From positions 1-62,244 of the forward strand of contig PHBH01000043.1 of assembly GCA_002840535.1 (NCBI GenBank): DNA of 62,244 nucleotides, in the 5' to 3' direction. A model generated the notes under the pieces. The model was not told the origin of the DNA. It searched no databases and saw only the letters and a program-made list of their open reading frames with translations. Both the position numbers and the translations under genes were made by a program. The DNA comes from Deltaproteobacteria bacterium HGW-Deltaproteobacteria-15 (lineage in GTDB: Bacteria > Desulfobacterota > DSM-4660 > Desulfatiglandales > HGW-15). Shown piece after piece: positions 8,600 through 15,997 of the stretch (its first letter is position 1; each line of letters starts with the position of its first letter).

Positions 8600-9020
8600 T
8601 TCTTCACCTCCGGAATATGTCAAAGTTTTAATAAAATCAGCCACTAAACCTCTAAGGCACGAAGATCTCACAATTTCTTCTCTTTGTGTCTTAATGGTCC
8701 TGGTGGCATATACAGCAGAAATATCTTTTACTTACATACCACCGAGCCGCGAAGTAAACAAGGGCCGCCTTCAGCGGAATGTCCAATCCTATTTTCGTTC
8801 CTTCACTTCTGCGGTTCGATATTCGGTGTTCAATATTCGAAATTCTCTCTTGCTTCCCTGGAAATTCTCCATTGGAAACTCATCCCCTCCCTCACATTGG
8901 ACATTCTACATCGGACATTGGAAATTGATACAGACCTTCTCCACCCCGGATACATTAAAGGACCCATTACTCACCATCGAATGTGAATTTATAAATATTC
9001 TAGATTTTGGAACAGTCGTC
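8600..9020. other. Intergenic stretch, repeat remnants
   Basis: No credible gene is seen. It contains an AAACCTCTAAGGCACGAAG-type word near 8645 and TTGGACATTC/CAATATTCG words at 8790-8930 that match the 3.6-3.8 kb repeats. AT-rich DNA at 8980-9015 may hold the promoter of the following plus-strand gene. Confidence 0.5.
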
Positions 9021-9410
9021 ATGCGCAAAGGTATTCGGATTCATAGAGACGCTTTGATCCGTTCCCTCCTGGGTTGGATTATTTTGGCGGAATTTGTTCT
9101 TTCTTCGACCGTCTTCGCTCACCGGGCGTTTGTAAGAATCGATTCGAACTTCAGGCTCGAGGATTTCGAGCGAAACGGGGACGGCTATAAAATCACCATA
9201 CGAAACGACAGCATCAATGCCTTCAGGAATTTTCTAGTTGTTGTCATCGGCAACGACATCAGCGGGGTTACCGTTTACACGCAGGAGTTTCCAGTAGGTT
9301 TTATGGAGGGGAAAAGCGAGAAAACCTTCTTTGTCCCCGGGTACGATGAAAGGATTTTTGAAGTGAAGATGAGGATCCTGGCTCCCCCCTACGAGGCCTA
9401 CCTGAGATAG
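9021..9410 (+). CDS. Small exported protein of unknown function
   Basis: 129 residues. A basic start (MRKGIRIHRD) and a hydrophobic segment at about 14-31 ending in VFAH look like a Sec signal peptide. The mature part of about 95 residues is rich in alternating beta-type residues (GDGYKITIRNDSINAFRNFL) and may form a small beta-sandwich. A longer open frame upstream covers only repeats, so the ATG at 9021 was chosen; the ribosome site is weak (GGAAC). No family was recognised. It is followed after 140 bp by the FAD/Fe-S oxidoreductase. Confidence 0.55.
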   Translation: MRKGIRIHRDALIRSLLGWIILAEFVLSSTVFAHRAFVRIDSNFRLEDFERNGDGYKITIRNDSINAFRNFLVVVIGNDISGVTVYTQEFPVGFMEGKSEKTFFVPGYDERIFEVKMRILAPPYEAYLR

Positions 9411-9551
9411 TGCCGGATCCTTGATCGTGCAGTCCTTTTCCTGATTTGCATCTTGCATATCGATTCGATCCAACGCCGGATTTTCTATAGCAGCGAGTTG
9501 CTTCAGGTTTTCTACCCCCTACTCTCTTGACCTCGGATGGAAAGGACAAGC

Positions 9552-11411
9552 ATGGACACGGAACCGGCTATTCCCGAAGAGATACGTCAAATTGCAGCAC
9601 AGTGCCGCCATTATGCGATGTGCAAGATCGATTTTCTCGAAACAGGACTCTGCCCGCCCGGCGAAGCGAGACCCTATGTTTCTTTTTTCCCTCAGGGTCG
9701 AATGGATCTCTGCGATGGACTGGCAAAGGGAATCATCCCCCTTACGAAAGCCGCTGTAGACATCATCTCCTCCTGCAACCTGTGCGGCAGGTGCGACAAG
9801 CAATGCCATTTCGTGACCGGAATGCGCCCTATGCGCGTTATGGCCGCCTTGAAGGAGTACCTGGATGCCTACCTGGGCCAGGGCAAGAAGGTGGTCACGA
9901 TCGCAGAAGATGAGGGGCTCCGGGAGCTGAGAAAAATCGTGGGGCAGGAGTGGGCCAGCAATGACCCCGCCGTTCTGTTCACGTACGCCAACGATCCCTT
10001 TCCACTGGCCTCCATTCGTATGCCTCGATATGTCGCCCTGCCGGAAAAACGTGACGAGATAGTTCGGATGATCCAGTGGGCCGGCGGTTCGGGGATTCCC
10101 TGTATTGTACGGGGAAACGGCGGGAGTGTATTCGGCTTTGTGTTTACCGACGGCCTGGTCATTGATCTGAACAGGATGAAAGGCATCGAAATCGATCCCG
10201 ACAACTGGCTCGCCAAAGTGGAGCCGGGCGTCACTTCCTTCGAGCTCCAGAAGAAAGCTGCTGCAAGAGGCTTGCGTGTGAATACCGCAGAACCGGCAGC
10301 GACCGTCTGCGGGAATATCGTGTGCACGGGAACTTTTTCCACCTGGGCAAACGTCTATGGCGTTGGTGCGGACAACTTCGTAGATATGGAATTCGTGAAC
10401 AGCCGGGGGAACGTCTTCCGTCTCAACGACAAGTCCTCGCCAAATGTCTTCTCGTTTGAACACGCCGTGCTTCCCTCTCCCGGTATCTGCACCAGCGCCA
10501 GCGTAAAAATGCACCCGACCACAAATGATGAAGAAGGCATTCTGGTCCCATTTCCCTCTTTTTCACAGGCGGTCTCTTTCGCCAGGGATCTCAGCAGGCG
10601 AAGAATCGGCCTGGCAGTCGGCGTGCTCGGGGGCCACTACCTTTCCACCTTTATGTCGCCCTCGGCGGAGCTCGCCGGGAGGATCAGGCCGGTTCTCGAG
10701 GAGGCTCTCGGGATCGAATACATGGTGTTCGTGGTCGGCGACAGCTATGCAAGAGCCGCGATAGCCGGCATGGTGCCGGCGGTTATCGACAACCGGCTCT
10801 TCCGGATACTGATGCTGGGGCTTCCCAGGCTGGCACATCGGCAATGGGAAGAATTCCTCCGCGGGTTTGAAACCGATCGATACCCCTATGAGATCCTTTT
10901 CAAGGAAGAGATGATCCCTGTCCTCGAAGCCATTCTCTCCCCATCGCCCGAGACATTTGCAGAAGCGGTAGAGGAGGATCTGCGGGAGTTCTACGCCAGG
11001 CTCTACCGCCGGCCGCACATGACCGACCTTGTCTGGCTGAACATGTTCAGAATTCTCAGTTCCCGCATGTCCCGGCACAAGCACATGTTCGCATTCCTGA
11101 TCTATGTGCCGCTCGACAGGATGGACGTGATTCAGCACATCATCGACGAGTTTAAAAGGATAGGTGACCGCTATTCCATATCCAATGATTATGGATTTCT
11201 CACGCCCCTGGACCTCGGGAAAAGGGGCATTCTGGAATACGACTACTACATCGATCACACCGACCCGTCGGAATCCGAAAAGATCGCAAAGGCCATGGTC
11301 GAGATCGAGCCCATGCTCGATGGACTGAGCGCCGGAATAAAGGGAATCAAGTTTCTCAAGTATATCTTTTCGCAGGGCTGTTCAAGGAAGGAGAACTACC
11401 TCTACACATGA
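9552..11411 (+). CDS. FAD-linked oxidoreductase (GlcD/D-lactate dehydrogenase type) with N-terminal [4Fe-4S] motif
   Basis: About 619 residues. An N-terminal domain carries one classical cluster motif (CNLCGRCDKQC) at about 75-85. The FAD-binding type 4 (PCMH/VAO) domain begins near 150 (PRYVALPEKRDEIVRMIQWA, IVRGNGGSVFG, KVEPGVTSFELQKKAA, EPAATVCGNIVCTG), and the rest is the FAD-oxidase C-terminal domain. Such enzymes oxidise 2-hydroxyacids and pass electrons on through Fe-S. Usually the Fe-S part is a separate or C-terminal unit, so the N-terminal position is unusual. The ATG at 9552 has AAAGGA in front; 9537 is an alternative. It overlaps the next gene by 4 bp (ATGA), so the two are coupled. 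The substrate is unknown. Confidence 0.82.
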   Translation: MDTEPAIPEEIRQIAAQCRHYAMCKIDFLETGLCPPGEARPYVSFFPQGRMDLCDGLAKGIIPLTKAAVDIISSCNLCGRCDKQCHFVTGMRPMRVMAALKEYLDAYLGQGKKVVTIAEDEGLRELRKIVGQEWASNDPAVLFTYANDPFPLASIRMPRYVALPEKRDEIVRMIQWAGGSGIPCIVRGNGGSVFGFVFTDGLVIDLNRMKGIEIDPDNWLAKVEPGVTSFELQKKAAARGLRVNTAEPAATVCGNIVCTGTFSTWANVYGVGADNFVDMEFVNSRGNVFRLNDKSSPNVFSFEHAVLPSPGICTSASVKMHPTTNDEEGILVPFPSFSQAVSFARDLSRRRIGLAVGVLGGHYLSTFMSPSAELAGRIRPVLEEALGIEYMVFVVGDSYARAAIAGMVPAVIDNRLFRILMLGLPRLAHRQWEEFLRGFETDRYPYEILFKEEMIPVLEAILSPSPETFAEAVEEDLREFYARLYRRPHMTDLVWLNMFRILSSRMSRHKHMFAFLIYVPLDRMDVIQHIIDEFKRIGDRYSISNDYGFLTPLDLGKRGILEYDYYIDHTDPSESEKIAKAMVEIEPMLDGLSAGIKGIKFLKYIFSQGCSRKENYLYT

Positions 11412-12703
11412 TCAGAATCAGTCCTGAAAGAATCAGCGAGATGAGAAACTCCAGGTCGTCGCGAATCCTTATAACCGGCGCCACGGGGTTCCTGGGCAGT
11501 CATTTGGCCGTTGAGCTTCTTCGAAAGGGTTACCGGGTGTTGCTCCTTGTAAGACCCCTGAAAAACCTTTCGGCCGGTGAGAGGGCGGAGCGGCTGCTGA
11601 ACTGGTTCGAAGCGGATGAGATCGATTTTGCAAACCTTCGAGTCATCCAGGGAAATCTGGAGGACCCCCTTCTCGGGCTTGATCCGCAGACATACGGAGA
11701 CGTGGCGTCCGAGGTGGACGAGATCATTCATTGCGCTTCGGCGACTTCCTTCTCTGAAAGGAAGCGTGCTTTGGTCGAGAAGTCCAATGTAGCGAATCTC
11801 AGGAACTTCCTGGCATTTGCAGCACGGAGTCGTTGTTCTTTCTTCCACTATGTCAGCACGGCGTATGCGGCCGGGAAACGGCAGGGTCGCTGCCCTGAAG
11901 AAATGACTGAAGCGCGGGAATTCACGAATGTGTACGAGGAGACCAAACACATCGCAGAAAGGCTGGCAAAGAATACCTGCGACGAGGAAGGCATCAGGCT
12001 TAACATCTACCGTCCGTCGATCGTCTATGGGAACTCCCGCAACGGAAGGACCTTCCGCTTCAACGCAATCTATTATCCCCTGAGAACCATGTTTATGCTC
12101 AAGGAAGTTTATGATCGTGACATCAGGGAAAACGGCGGAGACAGGGCCAGGGCAATGGGAATCTTCATAGACGAGAAAGGTCGTCTCCATCTCCCCATAC
12201 GACTTGAAACCTTGCCGTATGGGGGAATCAACCTCATACCAGTGGACTTCTTCGTCGAAGCCTTCCTATCCATTATGGAGGAAGCCGTAGAAGGCGGGAT
12301 CTTTCACATCGTGAATCCAAGACTGAAGCCGCTTAAGGACCTCGCGGAATATGCAGAGCGTTTTTTGGGAGTCAAAGGGATTGAGGCGGTTCCGCCCGGG
12401 ACCTTTTCAACATTCCCGAGAAACGGGCTTGAGACTCTCTTCGAGAACTGCGTGGGAGCATACGGACCGTACATGAAGGATGAGCGCGTATTCGAGAGCG
12501 CCGGAAGCGATGCGATCCTGAGAAAAAGGGGAATCACCTGTCCGGAGTTCGACTATCCCACCTTTTCGAGGTGCCTGAAGTATGCGGTGGAAACGGACTG
12601 GGGGAAAAACCTGGGGAATAAAGAGGAACGTCGAACATCGAGCATCCAACATCGAATGGAAGAGAACAAAACCGGGCCAACTTGGCCTCGTAGGATGGGT
12701 TGA
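11408..12703 (+). CDS. Extended SDR / thioester-reductase-like NAD(P)-binding protein
   Basis: 431 residues. A glycine-rich Rossmann motif (ILITGATGFLGSHLAVELL) lies near residue 20, a YVSTAYAAG segment follows, and the catalytic YxxxK is in NVYEETKHIAERL. The layout is that of the NAD_binding_4 / fatty-acyl reductase and carboxylic acid reductase R-domain family, which reduces acyl thioesters or acts on related carbonyls. Start and stop of the preceding gene overlap by 4 bp. The last 25 or so codons lie inside GAACATCG-type and GGATGGGTT-type repeats, so the natural C-terminus was probably shorter before repeat insertion. The substrate is not known. Confidence 0.8.
   Translation: MIRISPERISEMRNSRSSRILITGATGFLGSHLAVELLRKGYRVLLLVRPLKNLSAGERAERLLNWFEADEIDFANLRVIQGNLEDPLLGLDPQTYGDVASEVDEIIHCASATSFSERKRALVEKSNVANLRNFLAFAARSRCSFFHYVSTAYAAGKRQGRCPEEMTEAREFTNVYEETKHIAERLAKNTCDEEGIRLNIYRPSIVYGNSRNGRTFRFNAIYYPLRTMFMLKEVYDRDIRENGGDRARAMGIFIDEKGRLHLPIRLETLPYGGINLIPVDFFVEAFLSIMEEAVEGGIFHIVNPRLKPLKDLAEYAERFLGVKGIEAVPPGTFSTFPRNGLETLFENCVGAYGPYMKDERVFESAGSDAILRKRGITCPEFDYPTFSRCLKYAVETDWGKNLGNKEERRTSSIQHRMEENKTGPTWPRRMG
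12625..12660. repeat. GAACATCGAGCATCC word repeat inside the SDR 3' end
   Basis: Words GAACGTCGAACATCGAGC and ATCCAACATCGAATGG overlap the last codons of the SDR gene. The same words recur at 28230-28275, 33795-33835, 34078-34120, 42067-42108 and 62134-62170. Confidence 0.75.
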
Positions 12704-12781
12704 GCGGAGCGAAACCCATCGATCCGGGCCGTCGGAGAAGGCATACTCCCGATGGGTTTCGCTCCGCTCAACCCATCCTAC
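12690..12781. repeat. GGATGGGTTGAGCG hairpin
   Basis: Perfect 31-bp arms of the family (GTAGGATGGGTTGAGCGGAG, ending GAAACCCATC, with its complement) flank a centre of about 30 nt. The left arm overlaps the SDR stop codon. Confidence 0.9.
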
Positions 12782-12844
12782 TTGTTGGCTCCAGCATCCA
12801 GGATCTGAAAGCTGTGAAGGCAGCGGCCGAGACGAGGATGGATT

Positions 12845-12966
12845 GAACCGCGAAGGCGCGAAGGACGCAAAGAAGATCGCAAGGATCATTTTTTCACCTG
12901 CCGGAAGTTGCTTCGGCAGGTGAAAAGAAATCGTTTTCCTGGCGCACTTGGCGCCTTGGCGGTTTA
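12845..12966. repeat. AACCGCGAAGGCGCG palindrome with TGCCG core hairpin
   Basis: Outer arms AACCGCGAAGGCGCGAAGG and GGCGCCTTGGCGGTT flank a core hairpin TTTTTTCACCTGCCG / CGGCAGGTGAAAA. The T-run is on the 5' side and the A-run on the 3' side of the stem, so it is not a rho-independent terminator. Confidence 0.8.
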
Positions 12967-13026
12967 AATCTCTTGGTGATCAAAATAGATGGTCTCCAAC
13001 CACGCGGAACAAGAAGGACACGGAGA

Positions 13027-13869
13027 ATGGGAAGAGAGACTGATGATGCCGTGTTTGTCCCTTACGGTTACCGCAGAGTCCGGGGCAGTGAGAAAAGGAG
13101 GCTGGTTCTTCAGCATTTCGATCACGTTGCATGGCGATATGATCTTGCAGATGCATTGTTGAGTTTCGGTCTTCACTTCCGCTGGAGGAAGGTCGCGATG
13201 GAACGGTTGCGCTTGAAGGAGAAGTTCAGATTCCTGGATCTCTGCGGGGTTCCCCCGCAGAAATTCCGATTCCTCGATCTCTGCGGGGGAACCGGCGAAT
13301 TTGCCATGATGGCAGCCGGCAAATTGGCAGATCAAGGGCTGACGCTCGTGTGCGACATGAACGGCTCCATGATGCAGGCCGGGAAAAGCAGAGCGCGCCG
13401 TACCCCGTGGGGGAAAAGCATTTTTTGGGTCAAGGGCGATGCAGAGGAACTCGGATTTCCGGACTGCTCTTTCGATGCAATGACGGTCGGGTTCGGAGTC
13501 AGAAACCTTGTGAATCTCGAAAAGGGGCTGAGGGAGATGTTTCGCGTGCTCAAGGAAAGAGGGAAACTTGTGATCCTGGAGTTTTCAATGCCGGTCTCCT
13601 CCTGGTTGAGGGGTTTGTATGACCTCTATTCCTTCAAAATCATGCCTCATCTCGGCAGACTCATTACCGGAAAAAGCGATCCCTTCCTGTACCTTGCCGA
13701 ATCGGTCCGAACATTTCCCTCTCCCGAAAAAGTGGCAGACGCAATCAGGGCGGTCGGGTTCAGGCATGTGGAATTCGAACGGCTCACGAACGGCCTGGTA
13801 ACGGTGTATTCAGGAGAAAAACATGAGAAACATACCGATAAAGACGGGGGCATGCTCGGATCATCTTAA
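13027..13869 (+). CDS. ubiE: UbiE/MenG-type SAM-dependent methyltransferase with duplicated motif I strand
   Basis: About 280 residues. The family features are FDHVAWRYDLADALLSFGLH, the SAM-binding motif FLDLCGGTGEF, VKGDAEELGFPDCSFDAMTV, GFGVRNLVNLEKGLREMFRV and the C-terminal LYLAESVRTFPSPEKVADAI. The enzyme family methylates demethylmenaquinone or its ubiquinone equivalent; menaquinone is likelier in an anaerobe. An in-frame 39-nt tandem duplication puts KFRFLDLCG twice (about residues 66-74 and 79-87); only the second copy keeps the GxG that binds SAM. The start is uncertain: the open frame begins at 12973 inside repeats, and 13027 or GTG 13051 are likelier. The 3' end overlaps the M23 gene by 47 bp. 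Confidence 0.8.
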   Translation: MGRETDDAVFVPYGYRRVRGSEKRRLVLQHFDHVAWRYDLADALLSFGLHFRWRKVAMERLRLKEKFRFLDLCGVPPQKFRFLDLCGGTGEFAMMAAGKLADQGLTLVCDMNGSMMQAGKSRARRTPWGKSIFWVKGDAEELGFPDCSFDAMTVGFGVRNLVNLEKGLREMFRVLKERGKLVILEFSMPVSSWLRGLYDLYSFKIMPHLGRLITGKSDPFLYLAESVRTFPSPEKVADAIRAVGFRHVEFERLTNGLVTVYSGEKHEKHTDKDGGMLGSS

Positions 13870-15067
13870 ATTGTCTGTCATGCTTTTGGTCCTTGTCCTC
13901 AGGCTGCTGCTTCCCCAGAGCACAGCTGCCGAAAGCTCCAACCCGTCCGTTTGGGATTTGGGCATAATCCCGCAGAACGGTTCCTTGAGCAAGTCTCTTG
14001 CCGAAAAAGGGATGTCATCCCAACGCATCCATACAATCATCTCCCTGCTGTCCCCGCATATCGATATGAAGAGGATAAGGTCCGGTACACCATTTCAGTT
14101 CTCACTGGACCGGCACGGTAATCTTCAGGAGTTCCTGATCGAGCATGGAGGCACAACCGTCTGCCGTCTTTCCAGAGATCCTCTCGGCCGGTACAAGGTT
14201 TCCAAGAGGCCATGGAAGAGACGTTTGGAGACGTCCAGGATTTCGGGAGAGGTTATCACCACACTGGAGGATGGACTATGTCAAGCCGGCGAGGCCAAAG
14301 GATTGGCGCCCCTCTTTCGCAAGGTTCTTGCCGAGAACATGGAGGCTTGTCCCGACCTGGAAAGCGGGGATCGGTTCACTCTCGTTGTCGATAAGATTTT
14401 TGCAGAAGAGACGCTGCTGCAATATGGGACGATCCATGCCTTTGTTATCCACAAAGCAACTACTCTCATTCGCGCATTCTGTCACGAGGGAAACTATTAT
14501 GACGAGAACGGAAACTCGATGAGACAATGTTTCCTGAGAGTTCCCCTGGATTACCATTTTGTCAGCTCCGATTTCATGAAGAGAAGGAAGCATCCCATAC
14601 TTGGTGGTGTTCGGCCTCACCACGGAATAGATTTCGCTGCGCCTTATGGAACGCCGGTTTGGGCGGTTGCGGATGGAGAAGTCGTTTCATCCGAATGGCG
14701 TGGCGGGTTCGGTAAAACCGTGGTGATTAAGCACAGGAACGGCTACGAAACACTATATGCCCACCTTTGCCGTTATGGCACGGGAATTCGCGAAGGGGTA
14801 CAGGTGAAGCGAAAGCAGATCATCGGATACATAGGCTCAACCGGCCTTTCCACCGGTCCTCACCTCCATTTCGGCATGACGAAGGACGGCAAAGACTGCA
14901 ATCCCCTTAAAGAGCGCTTCCCTCGGGAAAGAATCGCGGGGAGCGACAGGAAAGTGTTTATGGAAAACAAGAAACTGATGCTCGCCAGACTGGGAGAAGA
15001 CCCCCCCGTCCAGTCGGCGCAGCAGAGGAATGACGCATTTCGATATTCATATTTCGTATCACCTTAG
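13823..15067 (+). CDS. M23 family metallopeptidase (LytM-type murein endopeptidase)
   Basis: 414 residues. A hydrophobic N-terminal segment (about 16-36) ending in TAAES looks like a signal peptide. The middle resembles the N-terminal helper domains of OapA/MepM-type proteins. The C-terminal M23 domain at about 255-370 has zinc ligands in HHGIDFAAPYGTPVWAVADG and in TGPHLHFGM, plus the Gly-rich GFGKTVVIKHRNGYETLYAHL. Such enzymes cut peptide cross-links in peptidoglycan. The start has a good ribosome site (AGGAGAAAAAC) and lies inside the 3' end of the methyltransferase gene, so the two are co-transcribed. Confidence 0.88.
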   Translation: MRNIPIKTGACSDHLKLSVMLLVLVLRLLLPQSTAAESSNPSVWDLGIIPQNGSLSKSLAEKGMSSQRIHTIISLLSPHIDMKRIRSGTPFQFSLDRHGNLQEFLIEHGGTTVCRLSRDPLGRYKVSKRPWKRRLETSRISGEVITTLEDGLCQAGEAKGLAPLFRKVLAENMEACPDLESGDRFTLVVDKIFAEETLLQYGTIHAFVIHKATTLIRAFCHEGNYYDENGNSMRQCFLRVPLDYHFVSSDFMKRRKHPILGGVRPHHGIDFAAPYGTPVWAVADGEVVSSEWRGGFGKTVVIKHRNGYETLYAHLCRYGTGIREGVQVKRKQIIGYIGSTGLSTGPHLHFGMTKDGKDCNPLKERFPRERIAGSDRKVFMENKKLMLARLGEDPPVQSAQQRNDAFRYSYFVSP

Positions 15068-15253
15068 CTTTATGAAACAAGAGTTGATGAGGTTGTGTCT
15101 GTGGGTCTTTTTTAAAAACGAAGACGAACTGGGGAAAGCTCATGCAAATGGGTAGCAAAGGCGGGCGGCGGGTCTCCTCAGTCGATCCCATGCAAATCTG
15201 TAAATGGAGACCACCGAGAAGGCTCTCCGCCCGCCCGAGCTTAGTGCTGGCGC
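15064..15253 (+). ncRNA. Candidate structured RNA/repeat element, copy A
   Basis: This 190-nt stretch is a diverged homologue of 54411-54605. Shared blocks are TTAGCTYTATGAAACA, GGTCTTTTTT, GGGAAAGC-N-CATGCA, TAGCAA-GGCGGGCGGCG and CTCCTCAGTCGAT. A perfect 9-bp stem pairs GGCGGGCGG (15160-15168) with CCGCCCGCC (15227-15235), and inside it GGTCTCC (15171-15177) pairs with GGAGACC (15206-15212). Indels between copies are not multiples of three, which argues against coding. No known riboswitch consensus was recognised, and the transcribed strand is a guess. It starts at the end of the M23 gene and ends about 300 nt before the small Arg-rich ORF. The rest of the gap (15254-15559) shows nothing else. 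Confidence 0.4.
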
Positions 15254-15559
15254 AAAACAATGGGCAGCGGCTTTTGTTCTTATGAAGACAGTGAGACCAA
15301 AGGCCCAACCCTGCGCGCAATTTCAAAGAGCTAAAGTGTTACCAAAAGTGTAATTTGCTGCGCTTCTTTCTCAAGAATTATTTCCATACGTGGAAACATA
15401 TTACACGTCCGCCGTCCGAGACCGAAGTAAGGCATTGTAATCAAAAGCTTTCTTTTTGAAGGGATGGGGCATGTTTCTTGCTGATTTCTTGTAGTTTGAA
15501 CATTCGCATTTCACAATCGACAAGGGGTTGCTGCATAAAAGGCTAGAGGAGAACTGCTT

Positions 15560-15805
15560 ATGCTGTTGGCGAGGCGAAAACCTGTCGATATCAGAGAAAT
15601 CCTTTTGCAGGTTTCCCAGCTCGATTTGAACGAAGCACCGGGAGTAATCCAACATGAGAGAAGGAGTGGAACGGATAGGAGATGCGGCGTAGATCGCAGA
15701 AGAGCTCACAGTCAGTTCTCGACTTTTCCCGAGGGGTTCAAAGACAGACGCAGTAAACAGGAAAGAAGATCAGGTTACGATCGAAGAGAATTTATCAGCC
15801 TCTGA
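15560..15805 (+). CDS. Small Arg-rich protein with RRxGxDRR repeats
   Basis: 81 residues. The first 40 (LLARRKPVDIREILLQVSQL and following) look helical. The rest carries repeated (E/D)RR motifs: ERRSGTDRR, GVDRRR, DRRSKQERRSGYDRRE. Such motifs are common in short Desulfobacterota proteins and in tails next to PilZ or receiver domains; no function can be assigned. GGAGAACTGCTT precedes the ATG and could serve as a ribosome site. The gene stands between the candidate RNA and recD2. Confidence 0.55.
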   Translation: MLLARRKPVDIREILLQVSQLDLNEAPGVIQHERRSGTDRRCGVDRRRAHSQFSTFPEGFKDRRSKQERRSGYDRREFISL

Positions 15806-15810
15806 TCAGC

Positions 15811-15840
15811 AGGGCAGTTAATAGTTAACTGATAACTGCC
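15811..15840. repeat. GGCAGTTA inverted repeat
   Basis: GGCAGTTAATAGTTAACTG and following TAACTGCC can form a short AT-rich hairpin just after the small Arg-rich gene. There is no T-run after it, so terminator function is doubtful. Confidence 0.4.
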
Positions 15841-15997
15841 AACCACTCTCCCCCTCCTCCCTGGAAGCTGCCGCCGCGGAGGAGGTCAACCGCCGCGAAA
15901 CTTCGCGTGCGGGGGCGCCCACCTGAATGCGGTTGTAAAAACCTTCAATGATGAGCTACTCTCACCTCCATGAACCTTTGCCTTCAAAGGACCAGTC

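Noticed and set aside
12582..12923. ORF containing the peptide VGWVERSETHR
   Set aside because: This is the translation of the GGATGGGTTGAGCG repeat; the same peptide appears wherever the repeat is read through.
12890..12926. TTTTTTCACCTGCCG hairpin as a terminator
   Set aside because: The T-run precedes the stem and an A-run follows it, on both strands the wrong order for a rho-independent terminator; it is part of a repeat family.
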